64,000 nucleotides of DNA, taken from positions 62,723-126,722 of the forward strand of contig NZ_SIXC01000001.1 in assembly GCF_004309735.1 (NCBI RefSeq). Direction: 5' to 3'. Both the position numbers and the translations under genes were made by a program. This DNA comes from Desulfovibrio legallii. GTDB lineage: Bacteria; Desulfobacterota; Desulfovibrionia; Desulfovibrionales; Desulfovibrionaceae. Positions 31,372 through 40,368 of the stretch are shown here, in pieces. Each line of letters begins with the position of its first letter. The first letter of the stretch is position 1. The notes below the pieces were generated by a model. That model saw only the letters and a list, made by a program, of their open reading frames with translations. It did not search any database and was not told the origin of the DNA.

Positions 31372-32790
31372 TCATTTCCAGTATATTTTCACAAGGTTGG
31401 TGCCGCGCGGCGTAGCGGAGGAGCCCTTGACCTGCCCGGCGGTGATGACGGCGCAATCGTTGGGGGCAAAGGTGGGGCTGTTGTGGATGAAATTTTCCGC
31501 CCGGATCAGGTGGCTGGGTTCTTCTTCGGGGTTTTTCACAAACACGGGTTCCACGCCCCAGACAAAGTTAAGGGCCTTGACTGTGACTGGGTCCGGGGTC
31601 AGGGCGTAGATCGGCTGTGAAGGCCGTCGGGCCGAAACCTGCCGGGCCGAACTGCCGGAGAGACTGTGCGAAACCAGGGCTTTGGCCCCGGCCTTGTCGG
31701 CCAGGAGGCAGGCGGAATAGGCCAGAAATTCCGGTATGCCCTTGTCCGCATCCGGTTCCTCCAGCTTGCGGTTGAGCAGCAGAAGGCATTCGGCTTCGTC
31801 GGTGATGCGGCGCATGTAACGTACTGTTTCTACTGGGAAATTGCCCATGGCCGTTTCTTCCGAAAGCATGACGCAGTCCGCGCCGTCCAACACGGCATTG
31901 GCCACGTCCGTGGTTTCCGCACGGGTGGGGGCGGGGCTGTTGACCATAGAAAGCAGCATCTGCGTGGCCACAATGACCGGCTTGGAAGCCTTGTTGCAAG
32001 CGCTGATAATGCGCTTTTGCAGGGCGGGCAGGTGGGGCAGGGGGCACTCTACCCCCAGGTCGCCGCGGGCCACCATGACCACATCCGTTTCGCGCAGAAT
32101 GGCGTCCAGATTGTCCACGGCACTCTGCCGCTCCAGCTTGACCACCACAGGCACGCACTTGCCGGCGGCGGCAATAAGCTCCTTGGCCTCCCGCACGTCG
32201 TCGGCGGTCTGCACGTAGGAAACGGCCACGGCGTCCACGCCCAGTTTGAGGCCATCGGCCAAGTCTTTTTTGTCTTTTTCCGTCAGGGCGCGCACCTTGG
32301 TGGCCTTGCCGGGCAGGGCCAGCCCTTTGCGGGAGGTCACAAGCCCTGCGTTTTCCGCTTCCAGTTCCACCAGGCCGTCGGCGCGCCGTTCCCGCACCGC
32401 AAACTGCAGGCCGCCGTCGGCCAGCACCATGCGGTCGCCGGGTTCCAGACTTTCCAGAATGACGTCGTGGTCAAAAGGCAGATAGGGGGTTTCGGCTACC
32501 CGTTTGTCCGTGGGGCCCAGCAGCAGGCGCATGCCCTTGCTCACGCTGATGGTTTTTTCGGGCAGAAGGCCCAGGCGGATTTTGGGGCCGGAAAGATCCT
32601 GCATAATGGTGATGGGCCGCGCCAGCGTGCGCTCCACCGCACGGATGCGGTCAATAATGGCCACGAAGTCCGCCGCGCCGCCGTGGGAAAAATTGAGGCG
32701 GAACACGCTGACTCCGGCTTCGGCCAGAGCCAGAAGTTTTTCACTGCTGTTGGAGGCGGGGCCAATGGTGGCGACGATCTTGGTTTTCAT
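31372..32790 (-). CDS. pyk: Pyruvate kinase
   Basis: The enzyme transfers phosphate from PEP to ADP. The 472-residue protein begins TKIVATIGPASNS and has RLNFSHG, MVARGDLGVE, and the active-site region with KRIISACNKASKPVIVATQM and SPAPTRAETTDVANAVLDGAD. The ATG at 32790 begins the conserved sequence; the open frame upstream of it is not supported. A C-terminal regulatory domain is present (about 350-472). A divergent region of 327 bp separates it from mraZ. Confidence 0.95.
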   Translation of the reverse strand: MKTKIVATIGPASNSSEKLLALAEAGVSVFRLNFSHGGAADFVAIIDRIRAVERTLARPITIMQDLSGPKIRLGLLPEKTISVSKGMRLLLGPTDKRVAETPYLPFDHDVILESLEPGDRMVLADGGLQFAVRERRADGLVELEAENAGLVTSRKGLALPGKATKVRALTEKDKKDLADGLKLGVDAVAVSYVQTADDVREAKELIAAAGKCVPVVVKLERQSAVDNLDAILRETDVVMVARGDLGVECPLPHLPALQKRIISACNKASKPVIVATQMLLSMVNSPAPTRAETTDVANAVLDGADCVMLSEETAMGNFPVETVRYMRRITDEAECLLLLNRKLEEPDADKGIPEFLAYSACLLADKAGAKALVSHSLSGSSARQVSARRPSQPIYALTPDPVTVKALNFVWGVEPVFVKNPEEEPSHLIRAENFIHNSPTFAPNDCAVITAGQVKGSSATPRGTNLVKIYWK

Positions 32791-32970
32791 GGTTTGTTCC
32801 CGAACATGCCTTGCTGAAGCCGCTTGGGCGGGCCATGCCATTGCCCCATAACATCTGTGCTGGCGGAGTCCCCAAGCCTTGGGCGTGGCGTGTTCTTTAT
32901 GGTTAAACGCCACGGGACGGCATGCTGCATTCTGCCGGCTCTGTTCTGCATAAAACGTCCCGTTTACTGA

Positions 32971-32999
32971 ACTGTTGCCGCTTTTACCGCCATTGTCAA
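32971..32999 (-). promoter_or_regulatory. Possible promoter of pyk
   Basis: On the minus strand TTGACA (32999-32994) is followed after 17 bp by AACAGT (32976-32971). The -35 is perfect but the -10 matches at only three of six positions. The leader would be about 175 bases. The rest of 32791-33047 holds no recognised motif. Confidence 0.35.
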
Positions 33000-33047
33000 G
33001 GTATTTAGCCTGCCGGGGCAAGCCGTCGGTATGGTGGCAAAGCCCGC

Positions 33048-33076
33048 TTGACACCCTCGGAGCCTTGGGGCATAAG
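33048..33076 (+). promoter_or_regulatory. Sigma-70 type promoter of the dcw cluster (mraZ)
   Basis: A perfect TTGACA (33048-33053), a 17-bp spacer and CATAAG (33071-33076) lie 41 bp before the mraZ start. The -10 overlaps the first of the MraZ-type direct repeats, which suits autorepression. Confidence 0.7.
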
Positions 33077-33110
33077 TGGAAAAAAGTGGTAAAAAGTAGT
33101 AAAAAAGTGG
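33074..33110 (+). promoter_or_regulatory. Putative MraZ operator, four direct repeats
   Basis: AAGTGG occurs at 33074, 33084 and 33105, and AAGTAG at 33094, so four units are spaced 10, 10 and 11 bp, on one face of the helix. They run from the -10 box to just before the mraZ start. MraZ proteins bind upstream tandem repeats of this kind (GTGGG-type in E. coli, AAAGTG-type in Mycoplasma) to control their own operon. Confidence 0.7.
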
Positions 33111-33117
33111 TAAGACG

Positions 33118-33564
33118 GTGCACAAACTCTTCAAAAAAAGCCTTTCCCGCAGCCTGGACCCCAAGGGCCGGCTTATGCTCCCGCCGGAGTACAGGGAAGG
33201 ACTTTGCGCCGAAGGCGGCAACGGCACCTTCTGGCTCACCGCTTTTTACGGTCGTCTGGTGGCCTACCTTCCGGAGGACTGGGAAGCCGTTACCACGCAG
33301 TTGAGCAGCATCGCCCTGCCGTCGCCCCGGCTGGCCCATTTCAAAACCAAGGTCATGGGCCTTGCGCAGGAACTGACGCCCGATGCCCAGGGCCGGGTGC
33401 GCATCCCCCAGGCGCTCATGCATGAAGTGGGGCTTGAGAAAGACGTCATGCTGGTGGGGATGCTCAGCAAGTTTGAAATCTGGGATCTGGCCCGCTTCAA
33501 CGCCCTGAGTATTGAGGACGTTTCGGCCGAACTGGCCGCCAGCGGCCTGAACATCAGCCTGTAA
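33118..33564 (+). CDS. mraZ: Transcriptional regulator MraZ
   Basis: MraZ is a ring-forming DNA-binding protein with two SpoVT/AbrB-like halves that regulates the dcw cluster. The 148-residue protein shows both signature loops, DPKGR at 14-18 and DAQGR at 89-93. The start is a GTG at 33118; no upstream ATG exists and the ribosome binding site is weak. The start lies 8 bp after the last operator-like repeat. It is the first gene of the dcw cluster. Confidence 0.95.
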   Translation: MHKLFKKSLSRSLDPKGRLMLPPEYREGLCAEGGNGTFWLTAFYGRLVAYLPEDWEAVTTQLSSIALPSPRLAHFKTKVMGLAQELTPDAQGRVRIPQALMHEVGLEKDVMLVGMLSKFEIWDLARFNALSIEDVSAELAASGLNISL

Positions 33565-33632
33565 ACGCGGGCGGGGAGGGGGCCACGCTTCCCGCAGGCC
33601 CTGCAACCTCGCGTCGCTCACAGGATACGGTC

Positions 33633-34613
33633 ATGCAAGAGTCTTTGTCGTCAGAGCAAAATCCGGCCCGGCACGTGCCGGTGCTGCCGACCCAGGTGCT
33701 GGAGGCTTTGGCCCCGCGCCCCGGCGGGCGGTATCTGGATGGCACTCTGGGCCTGGGCGGCCACGCTGCCGCCGTGCTTGCGGCGGCCCCTGCCGTGGAG
33801 CTCTGCGGTCTGGACCGTGACGCGGAAGCCCTGGAACTGGCCCGGCAGCGGCTGGCGCCCTTCGGCGACAGGGCGCATTTTTTTCACTGCCAGTATAGTG
33901 AATTTGCACAGGCTTTGGACCAACTGGGTTGGGACAGGATAGACGGCGCGCTGCTGGACATCGGCGTTTCGTCCCTGCAGCTGGATGAGCCCGAGCGGGG
34001 CTTCAGCTTCCACGGCGACGGGCCGCTGGACATGCGCATGGACCCGCAGCCGGGCTTGCCTTCGGCCTGGCACTGGGTCAACCGCGAAAGTTTCGCCCGC
34101 CTCAAGGAATGCATCGCCACCCTGGGTGAAGAACCCCAGGCCGGGCGTATTGCCCGCGTCATTGTGGAGGCCCGTCAGAAAGCCAGCATCGACACTACAG
34201 CCGAACTGGCTGCCCTGGTGGAAAAAGCCTATCCCGCCGCCTGGCGGGCCAGGGCCCGGCGGCACCCGGCCACCCGCACCTTTCAGGCCTTGCGTATGGC
34301 TGTCAACGACGAGTTGGGCGAACTGCGCCGCTTTCTGGATGGCATCCTTTCCCGGCTTTCTCTGGGCGGCAGGCTGGCTGTCATCACCTTCCATTCCCTG
34401 GAAGACCGTATGGTCAAACAGGCCATGCGCCACTGGGCCGAGGGCTGCCGGTGCCCCCGGCATGTGCCCGTCTGTGTTTGTCGACATGTGCCCGAAGTGC
34501 GTCTGTTGCATAAAAAGCCTCTCCAGGCCGATGCGGAGGAGCTGGCCCGTAACCCGCGCGCCAGCAGCGCCAAGCTGCGAGCTGTGGAAAAAATCGCCGA
34601 GGCCGTGTCGTGA
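33633..34613 (+). CDS. rsmH: 16S rRNA (cytosine-1402-N4) methyltransferase
   Basis: RsmH (MraW) methylates N4 of C1402 in 16S rRNA. The 326 residues have HVPVLPTQVLEAL at the start, the SAM-binding DGTLGLGGHAAAVL, DIGVSSLQLDEPERGFSF and, near the end, ITFHSLEDRMVKQ. It follows mraZ as usual; the gap is 68 bp and AGGAT precedes the ATG. The stop overlaps the ftsL start by 4 bp. Confidence 0.97.
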   Translation: MQESLSSEQNPARHVPVLPTQVLEALAPRPGGRYLDGTLGLGGHAAAVLAAAPAVELCGLDRDAEALELARQRLAPFGDRAHFFHCQYSEFAQALDQLGWDRIDGALLDIGVSSLQLDEPERGFSFHGDGPLDMRMDPQPGLPSAWHWVNRESFARLKECIATLGEEPQAGRIARVIVEARQKASIDTTAELAALVEKAYPAAWRARARRHPATRTFQALRMAVNDELGELRRFLDGILSRLSLGGRLAVITFHSLEDRMVKQAMRHWAEGCRCPRHVPVCVCRHVPEVRLLHKKPLQADAEELARNPRASSAKLRAVEKIAEAVS

Positions 34614-34912
34614 AGCGGGCCGCAGCGGCGCGGCAAACCGGCGGCAGGGGTTGGCTGCTGGTTCTGGTGCTGGGGCTTTTATCCTGCATGATTATGGGAC
34701 TGGTGCTGGTGTGGAGCAACATCGAGCGCATGGATACCACCTATTTCATCAACATCGCGCAGAATACCCAGCGTGAGCGCGAGGCCCTGCGGGCCAAGCT
34801 GGAAGTGGAGCGCGAACGCCTGCTTTCGCCCTATGAACTGCGTCGCCGGGCCGAAGAGTTCGGCATGCACGAACCCAAGCCGGGGCAGATCCGGCGGCTG
34901 GAGCTGCGCTGA
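34610..34912 (+). CDS. ftsL: Cell division protein FtsL
   Basis: The 100-residue bitopic membrane protein has a short basic cytoplasmic N-terminus, one membrane segment (about 15-36) and a heptad-type coiled coil (about 50-75, NTQREREALRAKLEVERERL). These features and its position between rsmH and ftsI identify FtsL, although sequence identity in this family is low. It bridges FtsQ and FtsB to FtsW/FtsI at the septum. The start is a GTG overlapping the rsmH stop. Confidence 0.82.
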   Translation: MKRAAAARQTGGRGWLLVLVLGLLSCMIMGLVLVWSNIERMDTTYFINIAQNTQREREALRAKLEVERERLLSPYELRRRAEEFGMHEPKPGQIRRLELR

Positions 34913-34982
34913 GTCCCGGCCTTGTCCGGGCTAAAAGGTCTATTTTTCAGGACGCCCGCCGGGCGTCGGAGCAGGAACCGAC

Positions 34983-37106
34983 ATGTTCAAACTCAGATCC
35001 CGCAAAAACAACAGGTCAGAAGCCGACCAGCGCAAAAAGACCACTTCCCGGCCCAACCGTCACGTTACGTCCGAACGCGAACGCGCGTCCTGGGCGCGCA
35101 ACGTGGACTGGGGCCGGGCCCGCATTCGCCTGGTGGTGGGCGTCTTCTGTCTGTTGTGGGTGGGGCTGTGGAGCCGGGCCTGGTACCTGCAGATGATTGA
35201 GGGGCCGCGCCTGGCGGAACGCGCCCGTCGGCAGCATATGGCTTCCGAACTGGTCACAGGCCGGCGGGGTATGATTTATGACCGCAACGGGCAGGTGCTG
35301 GCGCGCAGTGTAGAGGCCCGTTCAGTCTATGCCCGACCGCAGGACATTGAAGACTTTCAGGCCATGGCCATCAAACTGGGGCCCATCCTGGGGCAGGATC
35401 CGCAAAAGCTCTATGCGGAGCTGTCGCAGACCAAGCGCCGCTTTGTCTGGCTGCGCCGCAAGGTGGACGACTACACCGCCGAGGCCGTACGCAAGGCCAA
35501 TATTCCCGGCATAGGCCTGAGCAAGGAATACGACCGTATCTATCCCTTCAAGCATATGGCCGGGCAGCTGCTGGGCTTTGTCGGCCTGGACGACAAGGGT
35601 CTGGAAGGTCTTGAACGCACGCTGGACGACCGCCTGGGCTGCGTGCCCACCAGGCAGATCGTGCAGCGCGACGCCATGGGCCGACGGTTTTATCTGCACG
35701 AAGAAGGGCAGAGTGAGCCCGTGGGGCAGGACGTGACCCTGACCATTGACGTGCAGATGCAGTTTATTGTGGAGGAAGCCGTGGCCCGCGCTGTGCGCGA
35801 CTTTGACGCCCGCTGGGGCGGCGCGCTGGTGGTGGACGTGCCCTCAGGCGAGATTATGGCCTGGGCCCAGTACCCCTTTTTTAACCCCAACACCTATAAG
35901 GAAGCGAGTCCGCTCATCTACCGCAACCGCCTGGCGGCGGATGCTCTGGAACCGGGCTCAACCTTCAAACCCTTTGTCATGGCCGCGGCCCTGCAGGAGC
36001 ACAAGGTCACCCCCAATACGCTCATTGACTGCGAAGGCGGCAAATGGGTGAATAAAAACTTCACCATCCGGGACACCTCTCGTCAGGGCATCCTGCCGGC
36101 CACCAAGGTGCTGCGCTATTCCTCCAATATTGGTATGGCAAAGATCGGCCTTTCCTTGGGTGCGCCAACTTTTTACAAGTATCTGCATGCATTGGGGTTT
36201 GGTCAGCACACGGGCGTGCCCGTGGCCGACAGCAGGGGCATTCTACGTCAGCCGCGAGACTGGAGTGAAGTGGACGTGCTGGCCACATCCTTTGGGCAGA
36301 GCATTTCCGTCACCGGGCTGCAGATGGCGCAGGCCTATCTGACTCTGCTCAACAACGGCGTATTCAAGCCCCTGCGTCTTACCCGCGACGACGGCGGGGT
36401 GGTGGAGGCGCACACGCGCGTCTATGCCGAAACCGCCGTGCGTCAGGTCATGCACATGATGCGCGATGTGGTGGAAGAAAAGGACGGTACGGGCAAGCGC
36501 GCCCGCGTGGACGGCCTGCTGGTGGCCGGAAAAACCGGCACGGCTCAGAAGGCCGACCACCGCTCCGGCACGTATGGCAGCAAGCGGCTGGCCTCCTTTG
36601 TGGGGTTTTTCCCGGCGGACAAGCCGCGCTACCTTATTCTGGTCATGGTGGACGAGCCCAGCCGCAACCAGTACGGCGGCGTAGTGGCTGCGCCGGTATT
36701 TAAGGAAATTGCTTCCCGCACCGTAACCTATACGGGCATGCTGGCCTCCACGTCGGCCGACGAAGCTGCCGATAAACCTAAGGCCGCCGCGGCTCAGGGC
36801 CGGGGCCGCAGCCTCAAACTTGCGGGCCTGGAGACGCCCTTCAGCCCTGCCGCGCGCAATGCCGTGCCTGCTCGGCCCGAAACGGGCATGCGTCTGCCTG
36901 GTCATCTGGCCAAGGCCGGCAGCCGCGTGCCGGACGTCATGGGCAAAACCGTGCGCAACGCCGTAGAGCTGTTTGCCCGCGCGGGCGTGGTGCCCGAACT
37001 CAAAGGCAGCGGCAGCCGTGTGGTCAAGCAGAGCCCCCTGCCGGGTACGGCCTGGCCCGAAGATGACCGTGGGGCGGAATATATCCTCTGGCTTTCAGAG
37101 CGGTAG
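34983..37106 (+). CDS. ftsI: Penicillin-binding protein 3 / FtsI transpeptidase with PASTA domain
   Basis: This septal peptidoglycan transpeptidase has 707 residues, an N-terminal membrane anchor (about 48-66), a dimerisation domain, and a transpeptidase domain with the three active-site motifs: STFK (Ser326), SSN (380-382) and KTGT (517). A linker (about 590-645) leads to a single C-terminal PASTA domain (about 649-707, VPDVMGKTVRNAVELF). PASTA on FtsI is absent from E. coli but found in other groups, including spore-type SpoVD. An intrinsic terminator follows 23 bp after the stop. Confidence 0.95.
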   Translation: MFKLRSRKNNRSEADQRKKTTSRPNRHVTSERERASWARNVDWGRARIRLVVGVFCLLWVGLWSRAWYLQMIEGPRLAERARRQHMASELVTGRRGMIYDRNGQVLARSVEARSVYARPQDIEDFQAMAIKLGPILGQDPQKLYAELSQTKRRFVWLRRKVDDYTAEAVRKANIPGIGLSKEYDRIYPFKHMAGQLLGFVGLDDKGLEGLERTLDDRLGCVPTRQIVQRDAMGRRFYLHEEGQSEPVGQDVTLTIDVQMQFIVEEAVARAVRDFDARWGGALVVDVPSGEIMAWAQYPFFNPNTYKEASPLIYRNRLAADALEPGSTFKPFVMAAALQEHKVTPNTLIDCEGGKWVNKNFTIRDTSRQGILPATKVLRYSSNIGMAKIGLSLGAPTFYKYLHALGFGQHTGVPVADSRGILRQPRDWSEVDVLATSFGQSISVTGLQMAQAYLTLLNNGVFKPLRLTRDDGGVVEAHTRVYAETAVRQVMHMMRDVVEEKDGTGKRARVDGLLVAGKTGTAQKADHRSGTYGSKRLASFVGFFPADKPRYLILVMVDEPSRNQYGGVVAAPVFKEIASRTVTYTGMLASTSADEAADKPKAAAAQGRGRSLKLAGLETPFSPAARNAVPARPETGMRLPGHLAKAGSRVPDVMGKTVRNAVELFARAGVVPELKGSGSRVVKQSPLPGTAWPEDDRGAEYILWLSER

Positions 37107-37128
37107 ATTTTGGAGTGTTGCGCGTTTT

Positions 37129-37188
37129 CCTGACGGCGCGGCAGCGCGCGGTTGTGGGTTGCCAGAGGCCGCGTCCGTCAGGTTTTTT
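37129..37188 (+). terminator. Intrinsic terminator or attenuator between ftsI and murE
   Basis: The arm 37129-37142 (CCTGACGGCGCGGC) pairs with 37168-37182 (GCCGCGTCCGTCAGG) over 14 bp with one bulged base. The loop is 25 bases, and TTTTTT follows at 37183-37188. This is a complete intrinsic terminator in the middle of the dcw cluster. Confidence 0.75.
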
Positions 37189-37224
37189 CAGGGCAATTCC
37201 GTTTTGCAGCTGCCCTGACGGATC

Positions 37225-37325
37225 TGCGCAAGCGAGGTCTGCCACGGAGGCGGGCCACGCAGTTAAGCGCCGGAGTGGCTGCGTAAAATTTTGAGAATGC
37301 GCATTCTCAAAAGTATAGTGCTGTT
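37225..37325 (-). repeat. Dispersed palindromic repeat, copy F (decayed)
   Basis: On the minus strand the 24-base perfect palindrome at 37289-37312 (TTTTGAGAATGC and its complement) is followed by ACTCCGGCGCTTAACTGCG, matching the family blocks. The outer CCCTA part is scrambled or missing. It lies between the terminator behind ftsI and the murE start. Confidence 0.6.
37291..37319 (+). promoter_or_regulatory. Putative promoter of murE within repeat copy F
   Basis: TTGAGA at 37291-37296 and TATAGT at 37314-37319, 17 bp apart, each match the sigma-70 consensus at five of six bases. The -35 box is part of the repeat palindrome. The leader to murE would be about 68 bases. Confidence 0.6.
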
Positions 37326-37393
37326 GGAGCGGGCCGCCTCCACCGCAGTTGCGGGCGCGGGATCGGCTGCGGTTACAAAGGAGAAAAACGGGT

Positions 37394-38839
37394 ATGGAAC
37401 GGGATTTTGCGGCCTTGCTGGAACAGTGCCGACGCGGCGGCGTGGAAGTGCGCGCGGATTCGCGTCAGGTCGGGCCCGGAGACGTCTTCGTGGCCGTGCC
37501 CGGCGCGAGCGAGGACGGCGCGCGTTTTATTTCCGCAGCCGTGGCGGCGGGCGCGGCTACTGTGGTCTGCCGGCCCGATGCGGCCGCTGCCGTATCCGGG
37601 GGCTGCGCTGTGGTGGCCCATCCTGACCCGCGCGAGGCCCTTTGGCGGTTGGCTCAGGCCCGCTGGCACACCGATGCGCTGGCGCTGAAGATCCTGGGCG
37701 TCACCGGCACCAATGGCAAGACCACCTGCGCCTATCTGCTGGAACGGCTGTTCAGCGAAGCCGGGCACAAAGTGGGCGTTATGGGCACCGTTAACTACCG
37801 CTGGCCCGGCCACACGGAACCAGCCCCGCTGACTACGCCCGACCCCCTGCATGTGCACGCCATGCTGGCGCAGATGGCCGCTGCCGGGGCGGACGTGGCT
37901 GTGATGGAGGCCTCCTCCCACGCCATAGAGCAGCAGCGCGTGGACGGCGTGCCTTTTGCCGGGGCCATTTTTACCAACCTGACCCAGGATCATCTGGACT
38001 ACCACAGGGACATGGAGAGCTACTTTAAGGCCAAGGCCCGGCTTTTCCTTGAATTACCCCGTGCGGACAAGGCTGTGGCCGTCAATGCTGACGACCCCTG
38101 GGGACGGCGGTTGCTGGAGCTATGTCCCGACGCGCTTTCTTTTGGCCTGCAGAAGGGCGGGCCGCAGCGGCGGCATCTGTGGGGAGAGCTGCTCTCCGCC
38201 GGCACTGACGGCTGTCATCTGCGCATGCGCCTGGGCAAGCACGCCTGGGAGCTGCATTCGCCGCTGGTGGGGGCTTTCAACGCCTCCAACCTGTTGGCCG
38301 TACAGGCCCTGGCCCTGGATATGGGGCTGGAACCGGAGACCTTTACGGCCTTGGAACATTTTACGGGCGTCTGCGGTCGGCTGGAGCGCGTGCCCAATCC
38401 CCAAGGGCTGCACGTCTTTGTGGACTATGCCCACACGCCGGATGCGCTGGTCAACGTGCTCAAGGCTCTGCGCGAGGCGGGCTTTGCGCGCATTGTCACT
38501 GTGTTCGGCTGCGGCGGCAACCGCGACCGCACCAAGCGGCCGCTTATGGGCGAGGCCGTGGCCCGCTGGTCCGACGTGGCTGTGCTGACGTCGGACAATC
38601 CGCGCTTTGAGGAGCCGGAAGCCATTCTTGCCGACGTGCTGCCCGGTCTGAAAACCGCCCGGCAAGTGCTGGTGGAGGTGGACCGGCGCACGGCCACGGC
38701 CAGGGCGCTGGACCTGCTGGGCAAGGACGACGCCTTGCTTATTGCAGGTAAAGGGCATGAGGATTATCAGATCGTCAAGGGAATAAAGCACCACTACAGT
38801 GACCAGGAAGTGGTGCGGGAGTTGCTGCATTGCGCCTGA
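37394..38839 (+). CDS. murE: UDP-MurNAc-tripeptide synthetase
   Basis: MurE adds the third amino acid to UDP-MurNAc-L-Ala-D-Glu. The 481 residues contain the ATP motif GVTGTNGKTT. The substrate signature SDNPRFEEPE has DNPR, which marks enzymes that use meso-diaminopimelate. The ATG at 37394 follows AAGGAG at 10 bases. It is the first gene after the break in the dcw cluster and overlaps murF by 10 bp. Confidence 0.96.
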   Translation: MERDFAALLEQCRRGGVEVRADSRQVGPGDVFVAVPGASEDGARFISAAVAAGAATVVCRPDAAAAVSGGCAVVAHPDPREALWRLAQARWHTDALALKILGVTGTNGKTTCAYLLERLFSEAGHKVGVMGTVNYRWPGHTEPAPLTTPDPLHVHAMLAQMAAAGADVAVMEASSHAIEQQRVDGVPFAGAIFTNLTQDHLDYHRDMESYFKAKARLFLELPRADKAVAVNADDPWGRRLLELCPDALSFGLQKGGPQRRHLWGELLSAGTDGCHLRMRLGKHAWELHSPLVGAFNASNLLAVQALALDMGLEPETFTALEHFTGVCGRLERVPNPQGLHVFVDYAHTPDALVNVLKALREAGFARIVTVFGCGGNRDRTKRPLMGEAVARWSDVAVLTSDNPRFEEPEAILADVLPGLKTARQVLVEVDRRTATARALDLLGKDDALLIAGKGHEDYQIVKGIKHHYSDQEVVRELLHCA

Positions 38840-40275
38840 GTTACGCGGAAATAGCAGTCCATCTGGGCTTGCCCGGCAGCAGGGACGACCGTCTGCTGAC
38901 CACTGCAGTGACGGACAGCCGCGAGGCCTGCCCCGGCGCACTCTTTGTCTGCGTGCCCGGCAGCCGCGTGGATGGCCACGATTTTGCCGCAGCGGCCGTG
39001 GAGCGGGGCGCAGGCGCGGTGCTGGCGCAGCGGCCTTTGCCGCCTGTGGGCGCGCCTGTGCTGCTGGTGCCGGATACGGTGACGGCCCTGGGGCGCATTG
39101 CCGCGCTGTGGCGTTCCAAAACCCGGGCCAGGGTAGTGGGCATCACGGGCACGGCGGGCAAAACCACGCTCAAGGAAGTGCTGGCGCAGGTGTTGGCCGT
39201 GCGCGGTCAGACGGCCCGCAACGCCCTGAACCACAACAACCAGATCGGCATGCCCCGCGCCATGCTGGCCACGGACGGGCAGGAAGATTTTTGGGTGCTG
39301 GAGGCGGGCATCAGCCACGCCGGCGACATGGATGCTCTGGGCTCGGTGCTGCGTCCTGATCTGGGGCTGGTTCTCAACGCGGGCGCGGGCCATACGGAGG
39401 GCCTGGGCGCAAAGGGCGTGGCCTGGCACAAGGCGCGCCTGCTGCATTATCTGGCTTCCGGAGGCTTGGGCCTTATTTGCGCCGACTATCCCGATCTGGT
39501 GCGCGAAGCCGGCGCATACGACGCGGACGTGCGTCTGTTCAGCGCCACAGGACGACGCGCGGACTTCGCGGCCGCCTATCTGGGCCCGGCGCCTCTTTCA
39601 GGCGCAGCGGTTGCGGACGGCGCGGAGAATCCGCCGCCAATCGTGGAACAGGGGCTTTTTCGGGTGCGGCTTGAAGGGGTAACGTTCACGCTGGCCGCGC
39701 CCTTTCGCGGGGCCTACGGCGCGGAAAACGTGGCTGCCGTGGCCGCAGCAGCGCACGTGCTGGGGCTGAGCATGGAGGAAATCGCCCAGGGCTTGGGGCG
39801 GGCCGTGTTGCCCGCACAACGCCTGGCCCGCCAGCGCCTGGCAGGCTGGCTGCTGCTGGACGATACCTACAACGCCAACCCCTTGTCTATGCAGCGCATG
39901 CTGGAAGCGGCCGCCGGACAGGCTGTGGGTGCGCCCCTGGTGGCGGTGTTGGGCGAAATGCTGGAACTGGGCGCACAGGCCGCGCCCTGCCATGAAGTCC
40001 TGGGGCGGCAACTGGCTGCTCTGGGCCCGGCGGCCGTGTTCTGGAAGGGAGGACAGGCAGAGGCCGTGCACGCGGGCCTGCAGCGGGGCGGTTATGGTGG
40101 CCCTTGGCTGCCCGTGGCGGACGCGGCGGATTTTGCGACAACCTGGGAAAAAACGGCGGGCCGGCTGCCCGGCGGCGTCGTATTGTTCAAGGGTTCGCGC
40201 GGCAACCGGCTGGAGCTGTTGCTGGCGGCCTTGCGGGAGCGGCTTGGGCGGTCGGAGGCCGCGCGGCCGGAATAG
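38830..40275 (+). CDS. murF: UDP-MurNAc-tripeptide--D-Ala-D-Ala ligase
   Basis: MurF adds D-Ala-D-Ala to form the pentapeptide precursor. The 481-residue protein has TAVTDSREACPGALFVCV near the start, ATP motif GITGTAGKTTLKE, ALNHNNQIGMP and DDTYNANPLSM. The apparent start is TTG at 38830, preceded by GGGAG at 8 bases and overlapping the murE end by 10 bp. No ddl gene is in the cluster. Confidence 0.95.
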   Translation: MRLSYAEIAVHLGLPGSRDDRLLTTAVTDSREACPGALFVCVPGSRVDGHDFAAAAVERGAGAVLAQRPLPPVGAPVLLVPDTVTALGRIAALWRSKTRARVVGITGTAGKTTLKEVLAQVLAVRGQTARNALNHNNQIGMPRAMLATDGQEDFWVLEAGISHAGDMDALGSVLRPDLGLVLNAGAGHTEGLGAKGVAWHKARLLHYLASGGLGLICADYPDLVREAGAYDADVRLFSATGRRADFAAAYLGPAPLSGAAVADGAENPPPIVEQGLFRVRLEGVTFTLAAPFRGAYGAENVAAVAAAAHVLGLSMEEIAQGLGRAVLPAQRLARQRLAGWLLLDDTYNANPLSMQRMLEAAAGQAVGAPLVAVLGEMLELGAQAAPCHEVLGRQLAALGPAAVFWKGGQAEAVHAGLQRGGYGGPWLPVADAADFATTWEKTAGRLPGGVVLFKGSRGNRLELLLAALRERLGRSEAARPE

Positions 40276-40306
40276 TGAGCGTAGCGGCCTCGGCAAACGT
40301 TTGCTC

Positions 40307-40327
40307 CTGAGAACGGGCGTTTCTCAG
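40307..40327. repeat. Small inverted repeat upstream of mraY
   Basis: CTGAGAA and TTCTCAG form a 7-bp stem around 7 bases. It resembles the core palindrome of the dispersed family, but no other family block flanks it convincingly. Confidence 0.4.
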
Positions 40328-40368
40328 TTCTGGCAACGCTCTGGGGCAAACCAACGGAACGGACAGGC

